Shown here one piece after another: positions 1-9,173 of a DNA stretch of 64,000 bases (position 1 is its first letter; every line of letters starts with the position of its first letter). The DNA lies in the NCBI RefSeq assembly GCF_025319965.1, contig NZ_CP012549.1, positions 186,001-250,000 of the forward strand, in the 5' to 3' direction. The notes under the pieces are model-generated. The model saw only the letters and a program-made list of their open reading frames with translations. It ran no database searches and was not told the DNA's origin. The translations under genes were made by a program, and so were the position numbers. The stretch is from Campylobacter sp. RM16187. GTDB lineage: Bacteria > Campylobacterota > Campylobacteria > Campylobacterales > Campylobacteraceae.

Positions 1-81
1 AGAATTAAAGATTAAAATTGTAATAAGTTTCAAAAGACGATTAATGTTAAGAATTTAGTTAATATCTAATTAGGAGGATTT

Positions 82-1877
82 ATGAAAAAGTTACTTTCAT
101 CAGTAGTAGTTACAAGGGTTGCTTATCGGCACAAGTTCCATCGCAGCAGGCGGACCAAACAGTCCTGTCGGCTATAAATGTCCGGAAAACTCGGTGCAGT
201 TCTTGTGAACCCTTATAAAATGACTCCTCTTACTGCTATCATTTATAACGGCGGGTACAACTTAAAGGATGTCAAAGTCGTCGTAAAAGGGAAAGGCGAA
301 AAGGTGTTGATATAAAATACTCAGTATCTGACAAAGAGGTTTTAACGCATGGCGGTATTCCTGTTTGGGGACTTTATGCCGATCATGTAAATAACGTCGA
401 AGTTAGCTACAAAAGAAATGGCGAAGCTATGAGCGAAACATATAAAATTCACGCTCCTGCTATCTTTATGAACACAAGCGGCACAGGACAACATACTTCG
501 CTACCAAAAGCAAATGTCGTAAAAATGGATGAGAAATTTAAAGATAGGCTCTATTTTATAAACCATCTAATCAGAAATTCACTGCCAAATGCGGGGCAGG
601 CGTTATGGAACTATCCTGCAGGCGGTGCTTTACCTTGGGATCTTGAGGCTATGAACTGGGTTGTGGATACAAACGGCGATATAAGATGGTATATGAAGTC
701 TGATGTTATACGCGATCCTGATAACCTATATCGCAAGGGTAATATGATGGGCTTTCAGCAAACCAAAGACGGATATATGCTCTTTGGTATGGGGCAAAGA
801 TATATCAAATTTGACCTAATGGGGCGCATAGTATTTGATAGAGTGTTGCCAAATTCATATATAGACTTCTCCCACCATATAGAACAAACCGCAAAAGGCA
901 CTTATCTAATGCGTGTTGCAAGCGCAAATCAAAAAAGAGCAGACGGCAAAAATGTCCGCTCGGTTCGTGACGTTATCGTCGAGCTTGACCAAGACGGAAA
1001 AGTCATAGACGAGTGGAAAATTTACGATATCTTAGATCCTTATAGGGACGTAAATATCCTAGCACTTGATCAGGGCGCAGTATGTCTAAACGTAGATGCC
1101 GATAAAGCCGGAACAACCGCAAATAAAGAAGAACTTGAAGATCCAAATGCTCCTTGGGGAGATATACCGGGTGTTGGCATAGGTAGAAACTGGGCTCATA
1201 TAAATTCGGTCAATTATGATGCAGCAGATGACAGCATAATCCTTTCTATACGCCATCAAAGCGCTGTCGTAAAGATAGGCAGAGATAAAGAGGTTAAATG
1301 GATACTTGCCTCAAAAAGAGGCTGGAACGATAAACTAGCCAAAAAGCTACTAACTCCTGTGGATAAAAACGGCAAAGCGCTTGATTGTGATGATAACGGA
1401 AGATGCGAAAATACGGATTTTGACTTCTCTTGGACTTCACATACCGCTTATAAAGTAAATGAAAAGAGTAAGTCGGGAAAATTCATGCTAAGCGTATTTG
1501 ATAAGGGCGATGCAAGATATAACGAGCAGCCAGCACTTCCTACCGAAAAATACAGCCGTGCGGTTGAGTATGAAGTAGATGAGAAAAATATGATAGTTAA
1601 GCAGGTTTGGCAATACGGTAAAGAGCGCGGATTTGACTGGTATAGCGCTATAACTTCGGTTGTGAAGTATCAATCGCAATACGACTACATGTTTATATAT
1701 TCAGCTGTTGCCGGTCTTGCAAAACAGCTTCTTAAAATGGGTAAAACAGAACCTATTTTAAATGAGGTAAAATACGGCAGACAAGATGTTAAAGTGAAGA
1801 TTAAATTTACAGATATGGGACCTGCTACTATCGGTTATCGAGCGCTTCCTATCGACATAAATAAAGCCTTTAAATAA
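82..1877 (+). pseudogene. assT: Arylsulfate sulfotransferase (AssT), frameshifted near the 5' end
   Basis: Periplasmic PLP-independent sulfotransferase family that moves sulfate from aryl sulfate esters to phenols. An ATG at 82 follows a strong TAGGAGG site and begins a signal peptide, but the frame breaks three times: an extra base near 114-118, a missing G near 193-196 and a missing G near 302-305. Repairing all three gives one protein of about 598 residues, the usual family length. From 429 on the frame is intact and carries the expected His/Arg active-site segments (DFSHHIE, NWAHINS, SIRHQSA, WTSHTAY). No dsbL/dsbI partner genes follow. All three breaks lie at short G/A runs in about 200 bases, so this may be real decay or sequence error at a low-quality end. 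Family call is confident; functional status is open. Confidence 0.85.
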
Positions 1878-1888
1878 TCCTTTCTAAA

Positions 1889-1932
1889 TTTGCCTGCTTG
1901 GAGAGCACTTCTTTTGCTACTCCTGCAGGCAA
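1889..1932 (+). terminator. Imperfect hairpin downstream of assT
   Basis: TTGCCTGC...GGAG pairs with CTCC...GCAGGCAA around a loop of about 18 bases, starting 12 bases after the assT stop codon. There is no clear T-run after it, so termination is inferred from position and stem only. The rest of the 173-base gap before ilvE is AT-rich without a clear gene. Confidence 0.4.
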
Positions 1933-2050
1933 CTATTAAAAATTCGCCCTTTCAAATTTTACTCCTTGCGTGCGTGCTATTTTCAAAACAATTAAATTTT
2001 AAAGATTTTTTTGATAAACTCCGTAAATTTTACAATATGAAAGGCGTAAG

Positions 2051-2965
2051 ATGAACCCTTCTGAATTTATTTGGATGGATGGAAAATTGGTTAAATGGGA
2101 AGATGCTAAAGTGCATGTTTTAACCCACTCGCTTCACTATGCAAATGCCGTATTTGAAGGCACAAGGGCTTATAAAACTGATAAAGGTTTAGCGATTTTT
2201 CGTTTACAAGATCACACAAACAGGCTTTTAAAGTCTGCAAAAATGACAATTTTAAACTGTACTTATACTCAAAAAGAGCTTGAAAATGCACAAATAGAGC
2301 TTTTAACGGCAAATAAATTTAACGGCAACGTATATATTCGCCCGATTATATTTTTAGGTTACGGCATTATGGGACTAGCTCACACAAAAGCTCCTGTAAA
2401 TACCGCAATAGCCGCATGGGAGTGGGGTGCTTATCTTGGCGATGAGGGGCTTGAAAAGGGCATTAGAGTTAAAATTTCAAGCTTTGCCAAGCTAAATCCG
2501 GCAGGTCAAATGAATAGAGCAAAAGCAAGCTCAAACTACCTAAGCTCGCAAATGGCAAATTACGAAGCAAAAGATGCGGGCTACGATGAAGCTCTGCTTT
2601 TAGACAGCGAAGGCTTCGTGGCTGAGGGTCCTGGCGAGTGCTTTTTTATAGTTGAAAACGGCACTATCGTAACACCTCCAAACGATAATAGCCTAGCAAG
2701 CATTACTCAAGATACCGTTATCAAGATTGCTAAAGATTTAGGCTATGAAGTTCGCCGCGAGCGAATTACTAGAGATCAGGCTTACGTGGCCGATGAGGCT
2801 TTCTTCACGGGCACGGCAGCTGAGGTAACTCCGATAAGCAGTATCGATGCTAGGGTTATCGGAAGCGGAAAACGCGGAGAGATCACTAAAAAACTGCAAG
2901 ATGCTTATTTTGACGTAGTTTACGGACGAAACCCAAAATATGCTTCAATGCTAACTTATATTTAA
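2051..2965 (+). CDS. ilvE: Branched-chain amino acid aminotransferase
   Basis: Fold-type IV PLP aminotransferase of 304 residues that catalyses the last step of leucine, isoleucine and valine synthesis in the cytoplasm. The N-terminus FIWMDGKLVKW is typical of the family, and the Schiff-base lysine is seen as K158 in RAKASSNYLSS. The phosphate-binding C-terminal part reads EAFFTGTAAEVTPI. The ATG is preceded by AAAGGCG. It is followed after 20 bases by the SPFH gene, the same pair as in C. jejuni, which suggests co-transcription. Confidence 0.95.
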   Translation: MNPSEFIWMDGKLVKWEDAKVHVLTHSLHYANAVFEGTRAYKTDKGLAIFRLQDHTNRLLKSAKMTILNCTYTQKELENAQIELLTANKFNGNVYIRPIIFLGYGIMGLAHTKAPVNTAIAAWEWGAYLGDEGLEKGIRVKISSFAKLNPAGQMNRAKASSNYLSSQMANYEAKDAGYDEALLLDSEGFVAEGPGECFFIVENGTIVTPPNDNSLASITQDTVIKIAKDLGYEVRRERITRDQAYVADEAFFTGTAAEVTPISSIDARVIGSGKRGEITKKLQDAYFDVVYGRNPKYASMLTYI

Positions 2966-2985
2966 AATTCTAAACAAGGATATGA

Positions 2986-4074
2986 ATGCCAGCAGATTTA
3001 AATGATTATTTTAATAAAAAGAACAATAGTAGCGGCGGAAGCAATAACGGTCCAAAGCTGAATTTCAAGGCACCAAATTTACCAAAGAATTTTGGAAAAA
3101 TGTCAGGACTTGCTTACGTTATCATAGTTATCATAGCTATTTTAGCTATTACTCAGCCTTTTGTGGTTATAAACTCGGGCGAAGTAGGCATTAAGGCTAC
3201 AGCAGGTAAATATGATCCAAACCCAATGCAACCGGGCTTTCACTTCTTTATACCAGGAATTCAAAGAGTTATAATCGTAGATACCAGAGTTCGCCTTATA
3301 AACTATACTTCAGGTGAGGATATGGGTGAGACACAAAAATTTTCAACCCAATCTCAAGCGGGAATTATTCGCAAAAACTCAATTTCGGTTTTGGACGCTA
3401 GAAACCTTCCTGTAAGCATAGATATCACCGTTCAATACCGCTTAAATCCGGAAAATGCACCTCAAACAATCGCTGCTTGGGGTCTTAGCTGGGAAAGCAA
3501 AATAGTAGATCCTGTAGTGCGAGATGTGGTAAGAAGTGTAACTGGTAAATATACAGCCGAAGAGCTTCCTACTAAGAGAAATGAGATAGCTGCTCAAATA
3601 GATGAGGGAATTCGCAAAGATATCGACTCTCAGCCAAATAGGCCGGTAGAGCTGCTTACCGTTCAACTTAGAGAGATCATCTTACCTGAAAAGGTAAAAG
3701 AGCAAATTGAGCGCGTTCAAATCGCTAAACAAGAGGCGGAGAGAACCAAATACGAAGTAGAGCGTGCAAACCAAGAAGCGCTTAAAAAGGCCGCTCTTGC
3801 AGAAGGAACCGCAAAGGCAGCTATCATAGAGGCTAAAGGTAAGGCTGATGCGGTTAAGATAGAAGCCGATGCTCAAGCGTATGCAAATAAAGAGGTTGCC
3901 AAGAGTTTGGATCAAAATTTGCTAGAGTTAAAACAAATAGAGATTCAGGGTAAATTTAACGAAGCTTTGCGTGAAAATAGCGATGCTAAAATTTTCTTAA
4001 CACCTGGAGGATCGGTACCAAATATTTGGGTTGATACAAAAGACAAGGCAAGACAATCGGCTATTGAGCGTTAG
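2986..4074 (+). CDS. SPFH/prohibitin-domain membrane protein
   Basis: A 362-residue protein with a Gly/Asn/Ser-rich cytoplasmic N-terminus (about 1-40), one membrane helix at about 41-62 (YVIIVIIAILAI), an SPFH/band-7 domain at about 65-260, then an Ala/Glu/Lys-rich coiled coil (about 255-320). SPFH proteins form membrane-bound oligomeric rings and scaffold proteases or microdomains; HflK/HflC and prohibitin are relatives. The coiled coil and single N-terminal helix fit that architecture. It lies between ilvE and hisIE. The exact role in Campylobacter is unknown. Confidence 0.85.
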   Translation: MPADLNDYFNKKNNSSGGSNNGPKLNFKAPNLPKNFGKMSGLAYVIIVIIAILAITQPFVVINSGEVGIKATAGKYDPNPMQPGFHFFIPGIQRVIIVDTRVRLINYTSGEDMGETQKFSTQSQAGIIRKNSISVLDARNLPVSIDITVQYRLNPENAPQTIAAWGLSWESKIVDPVVRDVVRSVTGKYTAEELPTKRNEIAAQIDEGIRKDIDSQPNRPVELLTVQLREIILPEKVKEQIERVQIAKQEAERTKYEVERANQEALKKAALAEGTAKAAIIEAKGKADAVKIEADAQAYANKEVAKSLDQNLLELKQIEIQGKFNEALRENSDAKIFLTPGGSVPNIWVDTKDKARQSAIER

Positions 4075-4096
4075 AAATAAATTTTAAGAGAGTGCG

Positions 4097-4810
4097 ATGA
4101 AGATAGATTGGGATAAAGTCGGAGGGATGATACCTGTAGTAGTGCAAGAGAGCACTACAAATGATGTTTTAATGCTTGCTTTTATGAACAAAGAGGCTTT
4201 AAATTTAAGCGTTCAAACCGGCTTTGCCCACTATTTTTCACGCACAAAAAATAGAATTTGGAAAAAAGGCGAAGAGAGTGGCAATGTCCAAAAAATCGAT
4301 GAGATATTTTTGGACTGCGATAACGACACGCTCTTAATCAAAGTAGAGCAAATAGGCGGAGCGGCTTGCCATACCGGTAAGAAATCTTGCTTTTTTAGGA
4401 AATTTGAGCTTAATTCAAGTAACAAGAACTTAAATTTAGATAGTAAATTGCCGGATATAAAGACAAATTACCAGATAATTGACAAAGTATATCACGAAAT
4501 TTTAGATAGAAAACTCAACGCAGACCCCCAAAAGTCTTATGTGGCAAGCTTGTTTAAAAAGGGCGAAAACACAATACTTAAAAAGATCGGCGAAGAAGCG
4601 ACTGAGTTTGTAATGGCTTGCAAAGATGCTTCCAATACCAAAGATGAAAAAAGTAAAAACGATTTGGTGTATGAGGCGGCTGATTTGTGCTTTCACTCTA
4701 TGGTAGCACTTGCCGCTCATAATATTCACCCTGATCGCATCAAAGATGAGCTTGCTAGAAGGTTTGGAGCAAGTGGAATCGAGGAGAAAAAATCAAGAGA
4801 TGTTAGATAA
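4097..4810 (+). CDS. hisIE: Bifunctional phosphoribosyl-AMP cyclohydrolase / phosphoribosyl-ATP diphosphatase
   Basis: Fused enzyme of 237 residues for steps 2 and 3 of histidine synthesis. The HisI half (about 1-115) carries [14 protein letters not shown] and [13 protein letters not shown], the zinc and magnesium site region. The HisE half (about 125-230) carries [15 protein letters not shown] and [12 protein letters not shown]. The ATG follows GAGAG. The last 11 bases overlap the start of the next gene. hisC lies about 54 kb away in this window, so histidine genes are scattered. Confidence 0.93.
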   Translation: MKIDWDKVGGMIPVVVQESTTNDVLMLAFMNKEALNLSVQTGFAHYFSRTKNRIWKKGEESGNVQKIDEIFLDCDNDTLLIKVEQIGGAACHTGKKSCFFRKFELNSSNKNLNLDSKLPDIKTNYQIIDKVYHEILDRKLNADPQKSYVASLFKKGENTILKKIGEEATEFVMACKDASNTKDEKSKNDLVYEAADLCFHSMVALAAHNIHPDRIKDELARRFGASGIEEKKSRDVR

Positions 4811-5327
4811 GCTAAAAGATGGACTAAGCTTCTATCTCGAGCATTTAGGCTGGATAGATATAGCGGCCTATATATGGCTTGTCTTGATGTTTTTTATCCT
4901 TTTTGTAGTTTGTATATATGTAATTACAAGATTTCATCTTTTAGGCTTTTTGTTGATGTTATTAAATATAGTAGCTTTTGGTGTCGGGATATTTTATATA
5001 AATCGTTTCTTGGATGAGAATTTGAGAACTAGAAATTTAGAACTAATATCACAAAAACAACTTTCATACTCAAATACTCTTTTGGTTGATTTAAGACTTA
5101 CAAATTTATCAAAAAATCCATTTAAATATTGTAGGATTGATCTTAAATTTTATAAGCCTTCCGGAAATAAGCTTAGAAATCAAATAAATATGTTAAGACC
5201 GATCATGAAAGATAAGATATTTCTTAAAGAAATAGTGGATATCAACGAGACAAGGCGCGTTCAAGGTGTGATAAACAATTTTAGATTGAGTGATTATAAC
5301 ATAACAGTTAGTTCGGAGTGTTTTTAA
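4800..5327 (+). CDS. Small two-helix membrane protein, DUF2393-like (first of a tandem pair)
   Basis: 175 residues beginning MLDKLKDG. I chose the ATG at 4800, which overlaps the hisIE stop, over an in-frame ATG at 4710 deep inside hisIE. Two membrane helices (about 20-45 and 50-70) precede a soluble domain with a beta-rich pattern ([21 protein letters not shown]) that probably sits outside the cytoplasm. The pattern resembles the DUF2393 family of Campylobacterota, but that assignment is from memory. Function unknown. The next gene has the same architecture and starts inside this stop codon. Confidence 0.7.
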   Translation: MLDKLKDGLSFYLEHLGWIDIAAYIWLVLMFFILFVVCIYVITRFHLLGFLLMLLNIVAFGVGIFYINRFLDENLRTRNLELISQKQLSYSNTLLVDLRLTNLSKNPFKYCRIDLKFYKPSGNKLRNQINMLRPIMKDKIFLKEIVDINETRRVQGVINNFRLSDYNITVSSECF

Positions 5328-5875
5328 TGCTAGAGTATTTTAATATTTTTCATATTCTGATAATTGTTATATTATTGCTTCTTTCAGGACTCTTGGCGTA
5401 TCTGTCAAAATATGAAGAAAACAAAAAAATATTTACTTCTTTAATAGTTATAAATTTTAGCGTTACTCTTCTGATAGGGATATTTTTAATGTTTGTTGTG
5501 GACAAATATACTAAAAAAGCTATTTTAGAAGGCATTACTAAAAGTAGAGTTTTAATGAATGAAACCGTAGTAATTAAGGGTGTCATAAGAAATATAGGCT
5601 CATTTGATATATCTAACTGCAATATCATAGTAAAGCTGATAAATGACCCTATAAGTAAGGAAGGTTTAAAAGGCGATGCGATATTTAAACCAAGCGGATT
5701 ATCTATATTTTCATGGCTTAAGAATGATAAAGATGCTCGTCCGAACACAATCGAGCAAAAGGTAAGTATTGCTAAAAATTTAAAGATAAGAGAGGCTAGA
5801 AATTTTAGTGTCTCTATGCCATATCCTCCGTATTTTAAAAATACTATGTTTATAACTAAGCTGGATTGCTATTAA
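5327..5875 (+). CDS. Small two-helix membrane protein, DUF2393-like (second of a tandem pair)
   Basis: 182 residues from MLEYFNIF. The ATG overlaps the previous stop (TAATG), which favours 5327 over the ATG nine bases upstream. It has two N-terminal membrane helices (about 5-25 and 35-57) and then a beta-rich domain (ETVVIKGVIRNIGS, NCNIIVKLIND) matching the layout of its neighbour, so the two look like diverged duplicates that may act together. It ends immediately before the convergent purF stop. Function unknown. Confidence 0.7.
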   Translation: MLEYFNIFHILIIVILLLLSGLLAYLSKYEENKKIFTSLIVINFSVTLLIGIFLMFVVDKYTKKAILEGITKSRVLMNETVVIKGVIRNIGSFDISNCNIIVKLINDPISKEGLKGDAIFKPSGLSIFSWLKNDKDARPNTIEQKVSIAKNLKIREARNFSVSMPYPPYFKNTMFITKLDCY

Positions 5876-5892
5876 TTATTTTATAAAATAAT
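5875..5892. repeat. 18-base AT palindrome at the convergent gene junction
   Basis: ATTATTTTATAAAATAAT is a perfect inverted repeat covering the end of purF, directly at the point where the two convergent genes meet. It might slow or stop transcription from both sides, but it has no GC and could be chance in such AT-rich DNA. Confidence 0.3.
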
Positions 5893-7213
5893 CCCCATTA
5901 AAACTTACAAGCGAGTATTTTCGCTCATTGCCTATACTGCTTACAAGATCTTTGAGGTTTAAAAACTCAAGAGTATCGGCTCCTATAAATTTACATACCT
6001 CATCTTTATTCATCTTATAACTGATAAGCTCTTCAAAGCTTGGAGTGTCGATACCGTAGCGTTCAGGAAATTTAAGCTCTGGGCAAGCGACTCTAAAGTG
6101 TATCTCTTTAGCTCCCGCAGAGCGAAGTAGCTCTACTATCTTTTTACTCGTAGTGCCTCTAACTATACTATCATCCACTACCACTATGCTCTTGCCTTTT
6201 AGTATGCTTGACATAGGATTTAGCTTGAGCTTGACCTTAAGATTTCTCATCGCTTGAGTAGGCTCAATGAAAGTGCGTCCTACATAGTGGTTTCTTACTA
6301 TAGCAAGTTCAAAAGGTATCTTGCTCTCATTTGCATATCCAAGAGCCGCAGGAACTCCGCTGTCAGGCACAGGCACTACGAAATCAGCCTTTATGCCGCT
6401 TTGTTTGGCTAGGGCAGCACCCATATTTTTACGCACGTCATATACGCTTTTTCCCTCTATGACGCTATCCGGGCGTGCGAAGTAGATGTATTCAAACGCA
6501 CAAATTCTAGGATCTGGCTTAAATAGTTCTATGCTTTGAAACTCGTCTTTGCCGTTTTCAAATATTATCATCTCTCCTGGTTTTACATCTCTTATAAATT
6601 TAGCTCCCACGAGATCAAAGGCACAAGTTTCGCTGGCTATTATGTATCCTCCGTCTTTTAGTTTGCCTATAGATAGAGGTCTTACGCCATATTTATCACG
6701 CACGGCAAAAATTTTATGTCTGGATTGAATTATGAGGCAATATGCACCTATAATTTTTTTTAAAGCCTCTGTAATACGATCTTTTAGATGTTTTTTCTTG
6801 CTTCTTGCTATTAGATGGATAATGTTTTCTGTATCCATATTTGACTGAAAGATCGCTCCTTCGTCTATGAGGGCTTGGCGAATTTCATCTTTATTTATTA
6901 AATTTCCGTTATGAACCAGTGAGATTGAGCCTAGATTGTAGTTGGCGGATATCGGTTGTGCATCGTCTATAGAGCCGCTTCCTGCAGTCGAGTAGCGGTT
7001 GTGTCCTATCGCCATATCACCCTTTAAAATTTCAAAGCTTTTCTCGTCAAAAACATCGGTAACAAGTCCTGTGGCCTTTATAGTTCTAATATATCCGTTA
7101 TCACTAGCGCTTATTCCGCTTGCCTCTTGACCTCTGTGCTGCATTGCAAACAGGGCATAATAAGCTGTTTTTGCCGCATTTTTTGAATTAACCACTCCTA
7201 CTACAGCGCACAT
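5876..7213 (-). CDS. purF: Amidophosphoribosyltransferase
   Basis: First committed enzyme of purine synthesis: transfers the glutamine amide nitrogen to PRPP. 445 residues. Cys2 (MCAVVGVV) is the glutaminase nucleophile after Met removal, so no propeptide is present. The glutaminase domain shows GHNRYSTAGS. The phosphoribosyltransferase domain carries the PRPP motif IVVVDDSIVRGTT at about 345-357. The ATG has AAAAAAGG upstream. It is a single gene, separated from dapB by 106 AT-rich bases holding a palindrome. Confidence 0.95.
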   Translation of the reverse strand: MCAVVGVVNSKNAAKTAYYALFAMQHRGQEASGISASDNGYIRTIKATGLVTDVFDEKSFEILKGDMAIGHNRYSTAGSGSIDDAQPISANYNLGSISLVHNGNLINKDEIRQALIDEGAIFQSNMDTENIIHLIARSKKKHLKDRITEALKKIIGAYCLIIQSRHKIFAVRDKYGVRPLSIGKLKDGGYIIASETCAFDLVGAKFIRDVKPGEMIIFENGKDEFQSIELFKPDPRICAFEYIYFARPDSVIEGKSVYDVRKNMGAALAKQSGIKADFVVPVPDSGVPAALGYANESKIPFELAIVRNHYVGRTFIEPTQAMRNLKVKLKLNPMSSILKGKSIVVVDDSIVRGTTSKKIVELLRSAGAKEIHFRVACPELKFPERYGIDTPSFEELISYKMNKDEVCKFIGADTLEFLNLKDLVSSIGNERKYSLVSFNGDYFIK

Positions 7214-7260
7214 TTTTAGACCTTTTTTGTTTTATTTTGAAATTTATTTTAGCTAAACTT

Positions 7261-7286
7261 ATCTAAAATTTTTAAAAATTTTAGAT
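7261..7286. repeat. 26-base perfect palindrome between dapB and purF
   Basis: ATCTAAAATTTTT followed by its exact reverse complement, with no GC except two pairs. It lies 33 bases past the dapB stop and 47 bases before the purF start, both read leftward. It could end dapB transcripts or be an operator for purF; the sequence alone does not decide. Confidence 0.45.
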
Positions 7287-7319
7287 ATAAAATAATATAA
7301 AATTTATAAAAATAGCCCC

Positions 7320-8081
7320 TTAAAACCCTAGACAATCATCAATACCGTATAGTCCGTTTTTTTGAGAGGCTAGCCAGATAGCGGCTTTAATCGCGCCTTT
7401 GGCGAATGTTGCACGACTCGTTGCAGTATGATTTAACTCTATAAATTCTCCATCGTTATAAAATCCAACAGTATGTCGCCCCACAACATCTCCTCCGCGC
7501 ACCGCTAAAACCGCGATCTCATCTTTGCTTCTTGCTCCTATTAGACCCTCTCTGCCTGTTACCATAACTTCTTTTATATTCAAATCTCGTGCATTTGCCA
7601 CACGCTCTGCAAGAGTTAGCGCAGTACCGCTTGGGGAGTCTTTTTTATGTCTATGGTGCTGCTCTACTATCTCTATGTCAAATTCTTTTAGCGTCTTTGA
7701 GGCTATTGCTGCAAGGCGGTTTAGCACAGCCACACCAAGACTCATATTGGTAGCTTGCAGTATAGGCATCGTATTTGAGGCTTGAGCTATTAGCTGAGCT
7801 CCATCCTCTCCAAGTCCTGTTGTGCCTATTACTAGTGGTTTTGGATTGGTTCTTGCATAATTTATTAGATTTATTGCCCCATCTTTTATAGTAAAATCAA
7901 TTACTACATCACAATTTTCAAATAGCTCCTCAAAACTATCCGTTACCACTGTATTAAGGGCAAAATCAATAGGCTCTATCGTATAAGCGGCAGTTAAAAC
8001 AGCTTCTTTGCTATATTTTAAGCACTCTATTATCATTCTTCCCATTTTTCCACTTGCGCCGTGAATTCCGATTTTTATCAT
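7320..8081 (-). CDS. dapB: 4-hydroxy-tetrahydrodipicolinate reductase
   Basis: Diaminopimelate and lysine pathway enzyme of 253 residues that makes tetrahydrodipicolinate using NAD(P)H. The N-terminal Rossmann motif is GASGKMGRM. The catalytic signature [16 protein letters not shown] with the conserved His, Lys and SGTA is intact. Its product feeds peptidoglycan and, through lysA at 55610, lysine. It stands alone upstream of purF on the minus strand. Confidence 0.95.
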   Translation of the reverse strand: MIKIGIHGASGKMGRMIIECLKYSKEAVLTAAYTIEPIDFALNTVVTDSFEELFENCDVVIDFTIKDGAINLINYARTNPKPLVIGTTGLGEDGAQLIAQASNTMPILQATNMSLGVAVLNRLAAIASKTLKEFDIEIVEQHHRHKKDSPSGTALTLAERVANARDLNIKEVMVTGREGLIGARSKDEIAVLAVRGGDVVGRHTVGFYNDGEFIELNHTATSRATFAKGAIKAAIWLASQKNGLYGIDDCLGF

Positions 8082-8191
8082 GACTAATCCTTTTTAATTT
8101 AAGATTTGTAATTTAGCATATTTTTGATAAAAATAGCGATAAATAGATAGGGCTAGTATGAAACGAGGATTGATAAATTTTACTAGAAGTT

Positions 8192-8219
8192 AAATTTAGC
8201 CGAAATTTCGGCTAAATTT
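8192..8219 (-). terminator. Perfect 28-base inverted repeat downstream of trxB
   Basis: AAATTTAGCCGAAA followed by its exact reverse complement, three bases after the trxB stop in the minus direction. The stem has a GCCG core and is flanked by an A/T run, as in a factor-independent terminator. It ends the trxA-trxB transcript. Confidence 0.7.
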
Positions 8220-8222
8220 GAG

Positions 8223-9161
8223 TTAGCTTAGGCTTTCTACGTAGCTTAACGCAGAAAGAGCAGCTACTGCGCCATCTCCTGCAGCTACTACGACTTGTTT
8301 TGGAGCATCTTTTCTGATGTCTCCAGCGGCAAAGAGTCCCGGTATATTTGTTTGCATTTTTAGATTTACATCTACCTGACCTTCGTTTGTCATTTTACAT
8401 AGAAATTCACCATTTTCTTGCTTTAAAATTTCATTGTTGACATTTAGTCCCACGAATGTGAAAATTCCAGGAACTTTTAGATCGCGCTCTCCATCTTTTG
8501 TATTTAATATAAGTCCGTTAAGACCCATTTTATCGCCATAAGCCTCTTTTATGGTAGCGCTTGTGATAAATTCTATCTTCTCGTTTTTGCGAGCCTTTTC
8601 CAAAGTCGTTGGAGCCGCGCGAAAACCCTCTCGTCTATGTATGATATAGACTTTAGAACAGATATTGGCAAGATAAATCGCCTCTTCTATAGCAGTATCG
8701 CCGCCACCAAGAACGGCAACTTCTTTATTTTTATAAAAAAATCCGTCGCATGTAGCGCAGGTGCTTACGCCTCTTCCGAAGAACTCATCTTCGCCCTTAA
8801 AGCCTGCACTACGAGGAGTTGAGCCGGTAGCTATGATTACAGATTTTGCACTTTCCTCTTTTCCTCCGTCAAATACGATTTTAAAGGTTTTATCTGCATT
8901 TTGGCTAACTCTTATTATGTTTACCATCTCGTGTTTTAATCCAAATTTCATACATTGAGGAGCCCAAGTGCTCATGAAATCCATTCCGCTCTCGCCCGGA
9001 TTTTTTTGGCCAGGATAGTTTTCTATCTCGGAGCTTCCCGTGATTTGTCCACCAGGTTCGCCTTTTTCAAACATAACAACATTTTTAAGTCCGCCGCGAG
9101 TCGCATAAAGTCCGGCACTTAGTCCTGCGGGACCACCACCTATGATAGCTAAATCCAACAT
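8223..9161 (-). CDS. trxB: Thioredoxin reductase
   Basis: FAD/NADPH enzyme of 312 residues that reduces thioredoxin. It has the FAD-binding [13 protein letters not shown] at the N-terminus, the redox pair CATC (about 134-137, followed by DGFF), the NADPH motif [10 protein letters not shown] and the C-terminal FAD motif GLFAAGDIR. The length matches the low-molecular-weight family. A start preceded by AAAAGGAATA supports the ATG. It is the last gene of the trxA-9623-trxB run. Confidence 0.95.
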   Translation of the reverse strand: MLDLAIIGGGPAGLSAGLYATRGGLKNVVMFEKGEPGGQITGSSEIENYPGQKNPGESGMDFMSTWAPQCMKFGLKHEMVNIIRVSQNADKTFKIVFDGGKEESAKSVIIATGSTPRSAGFKGEDEFFGRGVSTCATCDGFFYKNKEVAVLGGGDTAIEEAIYLANICSKVYIIHRREGFRAAPTTLEKARKNEKIEFITSATIKEAYGDKMGLNGLILNTKDGERDLKVPGIFTFVGLNVNNEILKQENGEFLCKMTNEGQVDVNLKMQTNIPGLFAAGDIRKDAPKQVVVAAGDGAVAALSALSYVESLS

Positions 9162-9173
9162 ATTTTATTCCTT

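Noticed and set aside
1488-1679. Open frames on the opposite strand inside assT, trxB, carB, cheA and others
   Set aside because: They are antisense shadows of well-supported genes with no ribosome sites or recognised motifs.
429-1877. A complete sulfotransferase gene starting at 429
   Set aside because: It lacks the signal peptide and the first 115 residues, which are present upstream in other frames; the start at 82 is the real one.
4710-4799. Upstream start of the first DUF2393-like gene at 4710
   Set aside because: It would lie deep inside hisIE and add an out-of-context N-terminus; the ATG at 4800 overlapping the hisIE stop is the normal arrangement.
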